From assembly GCA_944384985.1 (NCBI GenBank), contig CALWVM010000004.1:62001-126000 (forward strand): a stretch of 64,000 bases of DNA, in the 5' to 3' direction. Origin of the DNA: an uncultured Clostridia bacterium (GTDB lineage: Bacteria; Bacillota; Clostridia; Oscillospirales; Acutalibacteraceae). The notes under the pieces are model-generated. The model searched no databases. It had not been told where the DNA came from and saw nothing but the letters and a program-made list of their open reading frames with translations. Numbering within the stretch: the first letter of the stretch is position 1; each line of letters begins with the position of its first letter. This document shows positions 33,947 through 42,745 of this stretch, one piece after another. Both the position numbers and the translations under genes were made by a program.

Positions 33947-36463
33947 ATGAATTACGCATTATCTAAAAAGAAAGCAAAAGAGCTGCTCGAAGCCAAGCTT
34001 TCGCATTTCATGGGCGTGTCTCCGCAGGAGGCGACCGACGAACAATACTACAAAGCGATCGCGCTCATTTTGCGCGATATGATGAGCGTGGGCCGCGCGG
34101 AGTTTTCCGAAAAAGCCGCAAAGGCCGGCACAAAAAAAGTCTACTACCTATGCATGGAATTCCTGATGGGCCGTTCCTTAAAGAACAACCTGTATAACCT
34201 GAATCTTACGCAGGTATTCGAAAGCGTGCTGGCGGATTACGGCGTCAAGCTGGAGAACCTGTATGAATGCGAGCCTGACGCGGGCCTTGGCAACGGCGGC
34301 CTTGGGCGGCTTGCGGCGTGCTATCTTGACGGGCTCGCCACGCAAGGCTACCCCGCGCGCGGCTATTCGATCCTCTACGAGGCGGGCATCTTCAAGCAGA
34401 AGCTCGTGGACGGCTGGCAGACGGAACTACCCGATTTCTGGCTGCCCGGCGGCGACGTGTGGCTGGTGCCGCACGAGGAAAGCGCGCTGGAGGTCTGCTT
34501 TGAGGGCGAAGTGCACGAGTCGTGGGATAACGACTTCCACCATGTAGAGGTTGTGAACTACAAGCCTGTGAAAGCGATCCCCTATGATATGTACGTTTCC
34601 GGCAAGGACGGCAAGGGCATTTCCGTGCTGCGCCTGTGGTCGGCGAAAGCGCCGGCTTTGGACATGTCGCTTTTCAATCAGGGCGACTATATGCGCGCCA
34701 TGGAGCAGAACGCCATGGCGGAAGTCATTTCCAAAGTGCTCTACCCCGCCGACAACCATCCCGAGGGCAAATCCCTGCGGCTGCGGCAGCAGTATTTTCT
34801 GGTTTCCGCGTCGGTGCAGGACATCGTGCACCGCCATCTGCTCGCCTATAACACCATGGACAATTTCGCGGACAAGGTCGCAATCCACATCAACGACACG
34901 CACCCGACACTCGCCATCCCAGAACTCATGCGCATCCTGCTCGACGAATGCGGCTACGCTTGGGACGACGCCTGGAAGATCGTGACGAACTCTGTCGCGT
35001 ACACGAATCATACCGTCATGCGGGAAGCGCTCGAATGCTGGCCCGAGGACCTGTATCGCCGCCTGATGCCCCGCATCTGGCAGATCACAAAGGAGATCGA
35101 CAACCGCTTCCGCAACTTCGTATGGCAGGCAACGAATGACGCCGACCGCGTTGAACGTATGGCGGTCATCTCCAACGGCGTGGTGCGCATGGCGAACCTG
35201 TGCGTCGCAGGCTCGCACTCGGTCAACGGCGTTTCGGCGCTGCACAGCGAGATCCTCAAGGATTCGGTATTCCACGATTTCTATACGCTTACGCCCGACA
35301 AGTTCAAAAACGTCACGAACGGCATCGCGCATCGCCGCTGGCTGTGCCAGTCGAACCCGAAGCTTTCCGCGCTTTTGGACGACCTCATCGGCGACGGCTA
35401 TGTTCTGCACGCCGACGAGCTTCAAAAGCTGCGCGCCTACAAGGACGACAAGACCGTGCTCGAAGAGCTTGCAAAGATCAAGCGGGCAAACAAGGCGCGG
35501 TTTGCCGAGCAGGTGCAAAAAGCAAGCGGGGTAAAGCTGGATCCCGACTCGATCTTTGACGTGCAGGTCAAGCGTCTGCATGAATACAAACGCCAGCACT
35601 TAAACGCCCTGAACATCCTGGCGCAGTATCTTGCGATCAAGGCAAACCCGAACGCCGACTTCACCCCGCACACCTATATTTTCGGTGCCAAAGCGGCGGC
35701 GGGCTATTATATGGCGAAAAAGATCATCAGCTTCATCTGCGCGCTCGGCGACATGATCAACAACGACCCCGACGTGCGCGGGCGGCTGAAGGTCGTGTAC
35801 TGCGAGGACTACAACGTCACCATGGCGGAGAACCTGATGCCGGCGGCGGATATTTCCGAGCAGATCTCGCTTGCCGGGACGGAAGCGAGCGGCACGGGCA
35901 ATATGAAGCTGATGCTCAACGGCGCTGTGACCTTAGGCACAATGGACGGCGCGAATATCGAGATCCACGACGAAGTCGGTGCGGACAACATCTTCATTTT
36001 CGGAATGCGCACCCCCGAGGTGGAAGAACTCAAACGCCGCGGCTACAACCCGCAAAGCTATTACAACAACAACGCCGAGCTGCACGCCGTGATCGACTAT
36101 ATCAACCGCAACGCCATTGCAGGCAAGACCTTCCCCGAGATCGGCGGGCTGGTGAACAACGACCCGTACATGGTGCTCGCGGACTTCGCCGACTATCACA
36201 GCACACAGCAGCGTGCGGTAGAAGCCTACGGCGACACGCTCGCATGGAACCGGATGTCGCTGATGAATATTTCGGGCGCAGGCCGCTTCGCGGCGGACCG
36301 CGCGGTCAACGAATATGCGCAGAACATCTGGCACACAAAATCTGCGTTTGCGGCGGATGCGGCCGCCGCTGCAAGACCTACCGCAACGAAACCCACCGCA
36401 ACACCGGCTGTAAAACCCGCCGCGAAGCCCGCGGCGAAAAAGAACGGCAAAGGGAAGAAATAA
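33947..36463 (+). CDS. glgP: Glycogen/alpha-glucan phosphorylase with a basic C-terminal tail
   Basis: This PLP enzyme releases glucose-1-phosphate from glycogen or maltodextrin. The 838 residues include YLCMEFLMGRSLKNNL, EPDAGLGNGGLGRLAACYLDG, VQVKRLHEYKRQHLN-like text (reading DVQVKRLHEYKRQ), and the PLP-lysine segment EASGTGNMKLMLNG. The catalytic domain ends about residue 805. After it comes a 30-35 residue tail of Ala, Pro, Thr and Lys that is not part of the usual enzyme. GGAGG lies just before the ATG. No other glg gene is nearby; the gene is flanked by its own promoter and terminator. Confidence 0.95.
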   Translation: MNYALSKKKAKELLEAKLSHFMGVSPQEATDEQYYKAIALILRDMMSVGRAEFSEKAAKAGTKKVYYLCMEFLMGRSLKNNLYNLNLTQVFESVLADYGVKLENLYECEPDAGLGNGGLGRLAACYLDGLATQGYPARGYSILYEAGIFKQKLVDGWQTELPDFWLPGGDVWLVPHEESALEVCFEGEVHESWDNDFHHVEVVNYKPVKAIPYDMYVSGKDGKGISVLRLWSAKAPALDMSLFNQGDYMRAMEQNAMAEVISKVLYPADNHPEGKSLRLRQQYFLVSASVQDIVHRHLLAYNTMDNFADKVAIHINDTHPTLAIPELMRILLDECGYAWDDAWKIVTNSVAYTNHTVMREALECWPEDLYRRLMPRIWQITKEIDNRFRNFVWQATNDADRVERMAVISNGVVRMANLCVAGSHSVNGVSALHSEILKDSVFHDFYTLTPDKFKNVTNGIAHRRWLCQSNPKLSALLDDLIGDGYVLHADELQKLRAYKDDKTVLEELAKIKRANKARFAEQVQKASGVKLDPDSIFDVQVKRLHEYKRQHLNALNILAQYLAIKANPNADFTPHTYIFGAKAAAGYYMAKKIISFICALGDMINNDPDVRGRLKVVYCEDYNVTMAENLMPAADISEQISLAGTEASGTGNMKLMLNGAVTLGTMDGANIEIHDEVGADNIFIFGMRTPEVEELKRRGYNPQSYYNNNAELHAVIDYINRNAIAGKTFPEIGGLVNNDPYMVLADFADYHSTQQRAVEAYGDTLAWNRMSLMNISGAGRFAADRAVNEYAQNIWHTKSAFAADAAAAARPTATKPTATPAVKPAAKPAAKKNGKGKK

Positions 36464-36530
36464 GCCCTGTGCCACAAAACGCACCGCTTCACAAAAGCGG
36501 AAACCAGATTTCACAACAAAGAATGTAAAG

Positions 36531-36567
36531 AACACCCGGTGGAAAATCCCACCGGGTGTTGCTTTTT
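36531..36567 (+). terminator. Terminator of glgP
   Basis: A 12-bp stem (AACACCCGGTGG with CCACCGGGTGTT) followed by GCTTTTT. Confidence 0.88.
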
Positions 36568-36930
36568 CTATGCCAAGTCCCACACGCCCGGCGGCAAATC
36601 CCGCATTCCGAGACGGGCTTTGCCGCAAGACGAGGGGAACCCCCCAACTTAGATTTTAGACATTAGACTTAGATATTAGAGGTACGGTGGGCAAGTTGGA
36701 TATACGCCGTGGTTGTGCGGAGAACTTGAAGCGTTCTCCCGTAAGGGGTTGTGCGGATTTCGGCTTCGTGCAAGCCCGCACACCGCACGTCTAGCATCTA
36801 GTATCTAAACTAACATCTAAAACGGGCAGGCGTGGAAGCCTGCCACTACGCGTTAGAGCAAGGTTTTGGCGGAGCGGGACCGTTTCCCGCACCCCTTCGG
36901 ATCTCTAACTTATGAGTGTTGAGTTCTATC
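36568..36930. repeat. Gene-free interval with CATCTAA-type repeats and the 28-bp hairpin
   Basis: No gene is seen. At 36650-36682 and 36788-36822 runs built on TTAGA and TCTAA units (in opposite orientation) bracket about 110 bp. The right run, with the preceding GCTTCGTGCAAGCCCGC, resembles 25230-25274 downstream of the SDR gene. The second copy of the 28-bp hairpin repeat is at 36825-36852. Confidence 0.6.
36825..36852. repeat. 28-bp dispersed hairpin repeat, copy 2
   Basis: Identical to 10672-10699 over all 28 bases. It lies 78 bp after the end of the minus-strand CHAP protein gene. Confidence 0.8.
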
Positions 36931-38400
36931 TTACAGCGCACGCATGCCGGCAGCAGCTTGGAGAATCCAGCGCGCATCGACTGCATCAATTTGATTGTCC
37001 CCATTGACGTCCGCCGCAGCGGTATTTGCCAGTGTGCGCATACCTGCCGCCGCCTGCAGCACCCAGCGCGCGTCAACCGCATCCACCGTGCCGTCGCCGT
37101 TTACGTCGCCAAATTTAGTGGCTTTTTCCCATACAGCATATAATGTAATATCTCTTTCTTCTGTATAAATGCTTCCGGGTTTATACTTTACTAATCCATT
37201 AGGTTCCGTTGCCCATCCGCAAAAATTGTAGCCGCCTTTCGTAGGTTCTATAGTGCTTAAAATTAATGGTTTCCCATATATCTTCGTTTGTTTTCCGGGG
37301 CCACCTGTGCCACCGTTAGAACTATATGTTATCGTATATAATCCAACCGTAAAATCAAATGTCACGCTATTGCTGGCACCATAATTATTTTTAGCTTTCA
37401 CGGTAAACGTGTACTTTCCAGGCATAATTGGTGCCGACGTAAATCCAGTTGTCTCGTTCATATCAGTTTCATATAACATAACACCGTTCCGCCACAAGGA
37501 AACAATATAATTTGTTGCAGTGGAGACACTGTCCCATGTAAAAGATATGGATTCAGAAGTTGAAAATTCTGTCCTATTGTTTATTGTCTTTAAATTCTGA
37601 GGAGAATCGGGAATATCATCATAGACAACAAAATCAATTGATGCTGGACCATTGCTATATCCGAAGCTGTTTCCTGCTCGGACAATTAAAGTGTACCTGC
37701 CTTTACTTGTTGGTGCCGATGTGAAAGAAGTAGCATTTCCCATATCCGTCACATAAATTTGCTGTCCGTCTTTCCACATATAAACCCAATAGTCGGTAGC
37801 AGAAACTGAAGCATCCCAGAAAAACGTTATATATTCTTTATCTGAAAAAACTTTTTTCCCATTTGATGTCCTAATGTTTTTCGGTGCCTCGGGTGGATCT
37901 GTTGACATATCGCTGAAATTTGGGCGAATCACACCATAAAATGTGCCATAAGAATAGGGATATTGCCACGCTCTAACCGTTTTATGCGAGTTTTGCTCCA
38001 CAACATTCATTTTAGAAGAATCTGCGGACGTGACAATTGCTACATGCCCATTAGCAGTTGTTGAATAAGTCCAAACCGCTATATCGCCTGGCTGGGGGAC
38101 AAATCCACTATAGTATTTTATTCTGCTCCATCCGCTCGGTAAAGCGTTTGTTGCATAATCACAACCATTTCCTTGAACCGGAGACACACCTAAATAGGCA
38201 TAATAATATTTGATTAAATCAACACATTGTGTGCCATAAATCCCGTCATAGTCAAGCCCTTTACCAATTTGAGAATTCGCCCAAATTACTGCATCATTAG
38301 ATGTGGCTGAAACAGCAAAAACCGGCAAAGTGATTGTTGACGACAAACTAAACATCAATAGAATCGCCAGAACAACTGACGTCGCTCTTTTTTTTATCAT
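36931..38400 (-). CDS. Secreted CHAP amidase with Fn3-like, repeat and dockerin-like modules
   Basis: The 489-residue protein begins with a signal peptide (cleavage near VFAVSA). The CHAP cysteine peptidase/amidase domain follows (about 35-165) with Cys59 in YGTQCVDLIKYY and His119 in NGHVAIV, the pair that cuts peptidoglycan stem peptides or cross-bridges. Two fibronectin-III-like segments each contain FTSAPxxxGxYT. A Listeria-Bacteroides-type repeat (about 355-425, ending DITLYAVW) comes next. The C-terminus is a pair of dockerin-like calcium repeats (DVNGDGTVDAVDARWVLQAAAGMR and a second). The body is AT-rich, but the dockerin part is GC-rich like the rest of the window. A promoter lies at 38416-38444. 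Confidence 0.87.
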   Translation of the reverse strand: MIKKRATSVVLAILLMFSLSSTITLPVFAVSATSNDAVIWANSQIGKGLDYDGIYGTQCVDLIKYYYAYLGVSPVQGNGCDYATNALPSGWSRIKYYSGFVPQPGDIAVWTYSTTANGHVAIVTSADSSKMNVVEQNSHKTVRAWQYPYSYGTFYGVIRPNFSDMSTDPPEAPKNIRTSNGKKVFSDKEYITFFWDASVSATDYWVYMWKDGQQIYVTDMGNATSFTSAPTSKGRYTLIVRAGNSFGYSNGPASIDFVVYDDIPDSPQNLKTINNRTEFSTSESISFTWDSVSTATNYIVSLWRNGVMLYETDMNETTGFTSAPIMPGKYTFTVKAKNNYGASNSVTFDFTVGLYTITYSSNGGTGGPGKQTKIYGKPLILSTIEPTKGGYNFCGWATEPNGLVKYKPGSIYTEERDITLYAVWEKATKFGDVNGDGTVDAVDARWVLQAAAGMRTLANTAAADVNGDNQIDAVDARWILQAAAGMRAL

Positions 38401-38415
38401 TTGGATTTCCCTTCT

Positions 38416-38444
38416 TTAATACTTTTCCATTCCATTGTTTACAA
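38416..38444 (-). promoter_or_regulatory. Promoter of the CHAP amidase gene
   Basis: Minus strand TTGTAA (38439-38444), 17-bp spacer, TATTAA (38416-38421), 15-40 bp upstream of the start codon. Confidence 0.6.
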
Positions 38445-38743
38445 GTATATTATTTTATTTTTGGATGTCTATTGATTCGTGGTAAAAGGCCCGTTTCACA
38501 GGGCAAACTCCGATTGTTTGGCAAGAGTTTCGTGCTTTAGAATTACACAAACTCAATGCTACGCTGTATGCGACTTCCGAAATATTATAGATTTCCTTAT
38601 TACAAATCAAAATACTGTTTATACTTATATTCGTCTGATTATTAATCGATTTTTTGTTATAATCATTCGATTATTTATCAATATAATTGTTTAGTTATAT
38701 GCTAAAATTTTTGTATTGCAGAATCCAAGGGTGGTTTTTCGAG
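38445..38743. other. AT-rich interval between the CHAP and XRE genes
   Basis: No gene is seen. An extended -10 (TGTTATAAT, element 38658-38663) and a second TATAAT (around 38680) may serve the XRE gene. The base composition matches the AT-rich body of the CHAP gene rather than the flanks. Confidence 0.5.
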
Positions 38744-38962
38744 ATGTACTATTACCAACGCCTGCGGGATTTGCGGGAGGACCGGGATTTAACGCAAGCC
38801 GACATCAGCGCGTATTTGGGGATGAAGCAGCCGCAATACAATCGGTACGAGACCGGTACGCGTGAATTGCCGCTGCATCATTTGGTCGCGCTTTGCAAAT
38901 TTTACAACGTCTCTGCCGACTATATTTTGGGACTGACGGATGACTTTCGCGCATTAAAATAA
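38744..38962 (+). CDS. Small XRE-family DNA-binding protein
   Basis: The 72-residue protein is a single helix-turn-helix domain: YYQRLRDLREDRDLTQADISAYLGMKQPQYNRYETGTRELP, ending in the short tail ILGLTDDFRALK. AGGGTGG lies about 10 bp before the ATG. Single-domain XRE proteins commonly come from mobile elements or act as antitoxins; no toxin ORF is adjacent. It sits in the same AT-rich block as the CHAP gene and could have arrived with it. A terminator follows at 38961. Confidence 0.85.
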   Translation: MYYYQRLRDLREDRDLTQADISAYLGMKQPQYNRYETGTRELPLHHLVALCKFYNVSADYILGLTDDFRALK

Positions 38963-38998
38963 CCCGTATCTGCCTTTCGGCTGCATACGGGTTTTTCT
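38961..38998 (+). terminator. Terminator of the XRE gene
   Basis: A nested hairpin (AACCCGTAT with ATACGGGTT; inner GCC/GGC) with a T-run, overlapping the stop codon. Confidence 0.85.
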
Positions 38999-39010
38999 TT
39001 TCTCTCTCCG

Positions 39011-39742
39011 TCACTCTTCTACAGGGTGCCTGCCGTAACCGGCCATGCCGATTTGACCGTCCGCCCAGCCGACCTGACCGTCCATGGTGAGCTTGCACCA
39101 TTGGTGCGTGTACATGTGTTCATTCACATGCTCCCACTGATACCCCATGCAGGTCAGCACCATACCTAAAGCGCGCGTAGAACCGGCGCAGGAATACTCC
39201 CCCTTGATGAACACGCCGTAGGCTGTGTCGTAATCGTCCCCTTCCATCGTATAGGCAGCTTGGCTGCAATATGCCGCCACCCTTTGTGCAGCCTGTTCGA
39301 CACGTTCCAGATCTGTCCCGGGGCCGATGCTGTCGGCGATCTGCCGCGCCACAGCCAGCGCCTCCGCCTCTTTTCGCTGCTCCTCCGTTTTTTTATCGTT
39401 CTCCCCTTGTGAGCCGGAGCCGGATGCGTTGTCGGCGCCAGTTTTTCCCCGTTCGGCGGCGTTGCCTCCGGTCGTCGGCACTTTTGCAGTGGCCGTCGTT
39501 GGCGGTACCGTTGTCGGCGCGGTTGTCGGCTCCGTTGCGGCAGGTGCGGTTGTACTCGGCGATGAAGTCGTTGTCTGTATCGTTGTTTGTTCCTGTTTCG
39601 GGGCTCGGTCGTGCAGCGCGACGGGGACCGCGACCGCTGTTGCAAGAACAAGCACGATTCCCACGCCCGCACAAGCTACGGCGGCCCGTGTTTTTTTGTC
39701 GAGGCTTGTTATTTTCGAGAACAGTCCTTTTTCTTTTTTCAT
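39011..39742 (-). CDS. Surface transglutaminase-like protein with Thr-rich stalk
   Basis: The 243-residue protein has a membrane anchor near the N-terminus (about residues 20-45) with a short basic cytoplasmic end. A 45-50 residue Thr/Pro/Ala stalk follows, then a charged helical part (EEQRKEAEALAVARQIADS). The C-terminal domain has the papain-like Cys-His-Asp arrangement of transglutaminase-like proteins: GEYSCAGSTRALG, MYTHQWCKL and WADGQIG. Such domains cut or cross-link peptides on the cell surface, or act as protease relatives. The ATG at 39742 has GGGGGAG upstream. It is convergent with the XRE gene. Confidence 0.78.
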   Translation of the reverse strand: MKKEKGLFSKITSLDKKTRAAVACAGVGIVLVLATAVAVPVALHDRAPKQEQTTIQTTTSSPSTTAPAATEPTTAPTTVPPTTATAKVPTTGGNAAERGKTGADNASGSGSQGENDKKTEEQRKEAEALAVARQIADSIGPGTDLERVEQAAQRVAAYCSQAAYTMEGDDYDTAYGVFIKGEYSCAGSTRALGMVLTCMGYQWEHVNEHMYTHQWCKLTMDGQVGWADGQIGMAGYGRHPVEE

Positions 39743-39811
39743 ATTGCTCTCCCCCTTTTTCTCCATTTTAGGATAATTGCTTTATAAAATCAACCGTGTT
39801 TTTGCAGACAC

Positions 39812-39862
39812 CAAGAAAAAGCAAAGGACGATTCCCGGCTTTCTGCAGCCGCGGAACCGTCC
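39812..39862 (-). terminator. Terminator of the aldolase/aminotransferase operon
   Basis: A nested imperfect hairpin (GGACG-A-TTCC with GGAA-C-CGTCC, inner CGGCT/AGCCG). A T-run (TTTGCTTTTTC) follows on the minus strand, 23 bp after the aldolase stop. Confidence 0.8.
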
Positions 39863-39885
39863 CGTTTTATTTTGAATCGAGTCGC

Positions 39886-41109
39886 TTATTTTTCTGCCTG
39901 CTTAGAATACTTCTTGAGGTAGATGAAGCGCATCAGGCGGGTCTCGATCGGGTTGATCGCCTTGCCGGTGCCGAACAGCTTCTTGCCGGCCTCGGTGCGG
40001 CAGCCCTTTTCCATCACCATTTCCACGGCGGTAGCGTCATACTCGCTGCCCGCGACGCACAGTGCGCCGTTGTTGGCAAGCAGCACGCCATTGCGCCCTT
40101 TGAGCGCACGGGTGACCTTTTTCGCCGTTTGCAGCGTGTTGTTGGGGTTATAGACCGCGTTTTTCACAGTCACGCCCACAAGCTGTGCAAAATCGTCGAG
40201 CAGGGGCTTCATGACCTTGTTCGTACGGGAAATCGCCATGACGGCCGGGCTCTGGTTGTGGACGATGTAGTTGACGTCCGGACGTTTCTTATAAATCGCA
40301 CGGTGCAACTCCGCGGCGGCGGGATAATCGTCGCCGGCGACCAAATCGCCGCTCTTGATGTCGATAGTCGCGACTTCGCCCTCGCCGTTGACGGCGGAAA
40401 TATTGAACACGCTGCCGTCACGTTCGCTGTTGCAGGCGGTAAAGCGCGGCGCTTCGCTGCGTTTTTTGTCCGCAAACTTCTCGCCGACGTAATCATATAC
40501 CGCGTCCAGCCCTGCGGCGATGGTGCCCGTAACTTCATTGTATTTCCGGCGCATGGTGGCTTCGCAGATCTTTTCAAGCTCGGAAGCGACCGCGAACGCG
40601 TCCGCATAATCCTCGCCCATGCAAAGCGCGCCGTGGTGCGCCATGATGATTGCCTTGGAGTCGCTGCGCTGCATAGCGGCGACCACGCCCTTGCGCAGCT
40701 TGCCTGTGCCGGGCAGGCCGTAGGCCGCAAGCGGGACGTTGTTGCCGACGATCTCCGCGCTTTCGGCATCAACGGTGTTGATGTCGAAGCCCAGCGCGCT
40801 GATGACCGAAGCGAGCATCTGGTGCGTATGGATCACGAAATTGACTTCGGGGCGCAGCTTATACGCCTCGGCATGGATGCCTTTTTCAGATGAGGGCTTC
40901 ACGTCGCCGTCATAGGAAAGGTCGGCGATGTTGACCAGCACGATCTCGTCGGGGGTCAGTTCCTCATAGGGTTTGCCCGAAGGGGTAATCACAAACTGCG
41001 TGTCGCTTACGCGGCAGGAGATGTTGCCCCAGGTGCGGGCAATCAGTCCCGATGCGACAACTTCCTTGCCGGCCTTGATGACCAGTTCTTTTGCTGCCTG
41101 AATGTCCAT
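39886..41109 (-). CDS. Tandem class II aldolase/adducin-domain protein
   Basis: The 407-residue protein contains two class II aldolase/adducin domains, roughly 1-200 and 210-405. The first keeps the zinc and active-site features of fuculose/rhamnulose-phosphate aldolases: GNISCRVSDTQFVITPSG, VIHTHQMLAS with H-x-H, and IMAHHGALCMG. In the second the matching region reads IVHNQSPA and LANNGALCVAG, so it lacks the H-x-H pair and is probably a non-catalytic partner or has another role. A sugar or short polyol phosphate is the likely substrate. It follows the PLP-enzyme gene by 75 bp, same operon. GAGGAG lies 7 bp before the ATG. Confidence 0.85.
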   Translation of the reverse strand: MDIQAAKELVIKAGKEVVASGLIARTWGNISCRVSDTQFVITPSGKPYEELTPDEIVLVNIADLSYDGDVKPSSEKGIHAEAYKLRPEVNFVIHTHQMLASVISALGFDINTVDAESAEIVGNNVPLAAYGLPGTGKLRKGVVAAMQRSDSKAIIMAHHGALCMGEDYADAFAVASELEKICEATMRRKYNEVTGTIAAGLDAVYDYVGEKFADKKRSEAPRFTACNSERDGSVFNISAVNGEGEVATIDIKSGDLVAGDDYPAAAELHRAIYKKRPDVNYIVHNQSPAVMAISRTNKVMKPLLDDFAQLVGVTVKNAVYNPNNTLQTAKKVTRALKGRNGVLLANNGALCVAGSEYDATAVEMVMEKGCRTEAGKKLFGTGKAINPIETRLMRFIYLKKYSKQAEK

Positions 41110-41184
41110 GTTTTTCTCCTCTCGGAAAAACGCAAACGGGGGCGGAGCGTTCACCGCCCGCCCCCGAATTCGGTTGTGTTTGGC

Positions 41185-42672
41185 TTATTTCTGGTTCGGA
41201 AGCAGCGCGACGTTTTCGAACACCTTGTCGAAGCAGGCAAGCGCCTGATCGATCATCTTCGGCGTGTATGCCGCAGAGGTGTACAAACGGCTGCCCGCCA
41301 GCGTTACGAGGCCTTCCGCCATGTAAGCGCAGCCCATGTGCTGCATCTCTTTCTTGCGCGCGGAAGTTTCGTTGAGCACAGTCGGGATGGTCCACGGCTT
41401 TTTCCAGTTGATGGAATAGTGCATCGTACCGACGGTTTCGAGGTGGCAGATGGAGCCTTCGTTCCACGCCACGAACGGCAGGTCGTGCTTCTTGATGAGC
41501 TCTTTGAGACCCTTGGTCAGGCGATCGCCCATCTGGCCGGCCTTCTGGCAGGCGTTCTGCTTGTCGATCTCTTCGAGGGTGTAATAGCCCGCGCAGCAGG
41601 ACAGCGGCGTTGCGGTCATGGTGCCGCCGGTGAAGGCCTTCTTGACCTTCTCGCCGGTCGCATCAAGGCCGGCGCCGAGGTACTTCATGTATTCTTTCTT
41701 GCCGCCGAGGCCGCCCGCGCCCGGATAGCCGCCCGCGATGACCTTGCCGAAGATGGTGAGGTCGGGCGAGACGCCGAAGTAGCCCTGTGCACCCGCCATG
41801 CCGATACGGAAGCCCGTAACGACCTCGTCAAAGACGAGCAGCGCGCCGTATTTGCGGCAAAGTCTTTCCACGCCCTTGTTGAAGTCATAGGAGACCGGCG
41901 TCGTGCCGCTTTCGGGACCGACCGGCTCAATGAACACGGCAGCGGTGCCGCCTCTGAACTGGTTCATCCAAAGCTTTCTCTCGAGGTCCTCAAGGTCGCC
42001 CGGGAAGAATTCCTGCGTGTGCTTGAACAGGTAAAGCGGAACGCCGCTTGCCTGGGTGAATTTGGAGCCGGGGACACGGATGCCGTAGCCGAGCTGATCG
42101 GACCAGCCGTGATACGCGCCGCCCATTTTCAGGATGTTCTTTTTCTTCGTTGCAAGACGCGCCACACGAACGGCGGTCATGCACGCTTCCGTGCCGGAGC
42201 CCTGCATACGGAACAGATCGACGCTCTCGACAGAGTCTGCGATCTTTTTCGCCAGCTTATATTCAAATTCATGGAACAGGCCGGTGGAGGGGCCGCAGGT
42301 GTTCAGGAGGTCGATGACCTGCTCACGAACCGCCTTCGGGTTCGAACCAAGCACAGTCGGGCCGCCCGCCTGCAGGAAGTCAAAATACTTGTTCCCGTCC
42401 AGGTCGTAGAGGTATGCGCCGTCCGCCTTTGTGAATACCAGCGGGAAGGGATAGTTAAACGCAAGGTTATGCTGCACGCCGCCCGGAATGACTTCCTTGG
42501 CTTTTTCAATCATTTCCTTGGATTTGACACATTTCTTGCCGTAGTATTCGTCCTCGTACTTTTTAAGTACGTCGGGCTTGATGGAATAAATCGGCTTCGC
42601 GATCAGTTCGTCAAGCTCTTTGTTGATTGCCGCAGCGTCATGGTACTCGGCAATAGCAAATCTGGTGTCCAT
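41185..42672 (-). CDS. Class III PLP aminotransferase, glutamate-1-semialdehyde-aminomutase-like
   Basis: The 495-residue protein belongs to the class III (HemL-like) fold-type I PLP enzymes: VIPGGVQHNLAF, FLQAGGPTVLGSNP, MQGSGTEACMTAVRVAR, ALLVFDEVVTGFRIGMAGAQ and TIFGKVIAGGYPGAGG, with the PLP lysine. It is about 65 residues longer than HemL because of an N-terminal extension, and it lies among sugar-catabolism genes rather than tetrapyrrole genes, so it is unlikely to be HemL. A transaminase or aminomutase acting on an amino or keto sugar (phosphate) is my best reading. It has a strong promoter with an operator-like dyad. Confidence 0.87.
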   Translation of the reverse strand: MDTRFAIAEYHDAAAINKELDELIAKPIYSIKPDVLKKYEDEYYGKKCVKSKEMIEKAKEVIPGGVQHNLAFNYPFPLVFTKADGAYLYDLDGNKYFDFLQAGGPTVLGSNPKAVREQVIDLLNTCGPSTGLFHEFEYKLAKKIADSVESVDLFRMQGSGTEACMTAVRVARLATKKKNILKMGGAYHGWSDQLGYGIRVPGSKFTQASGVPLYLFKHTQEFFPGDLEDLERKLWMNQFRGGTAAVFIEPVGPESGTTPVSYDFNKGVERLCRKYGALLVFDEVVTGFRIGMAGAQGYFGVSPDLTIFGKVIAGGYPGAGGLGGKKEYMKYLGAGLDATGEKVKKAFTGGTMTATPLSCCAGYYTLEEIDKQNACQKAGQMGDRLTKGLKELIKKHDLPFVAWNEGSICHLETVGTMHYSINWKKPWTIPTVLNETSARKKEMQHMGCAYMAEGLVTLAGSRLYTSAAYTPKMIDQALACFDKVFENVALLPNQK

Positions 42673-42725
42673 ACTTTTCCTCCGTCTTTTATAAATTGGG
42701 GATCAGCGTCGCGTCCGTCACGCAG

Positions 42726-42741
42726 GTGAATCCCTATTCAC
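42726..42741. promoter_or_regulatory. Operator-like dyad at the aminotransferase start point
   Basis: GTGAAT-CCCT-ATTCAC, perfect 6-bp arms, begins about 5 bp downstream of the -10 element and so covers the probable transcription start. A TetR-type repressor encoded by the divergent gene would be a fit. Confidence 0.55.
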
Positions 42742-42745
42742 TTGC

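Noticed and set aside
36931-38962. Prophage origin of the CHAP and XRE genes
   Set aside because: CHAP lysin and small XRE proteins can come from phages, but the CHAP protein has a signal peptide and dockerin-like tail and there are no phage structural, integrase or terminase genes.
41185-42672. Assignment of the PLP enzyme as HemL for tetrapyrrole synthesis
   Set aside because: The similarity is to the family only. The protein has a long N-terminal extension and its neighbours are aldolase and sugar kinase genes, not hem genes.
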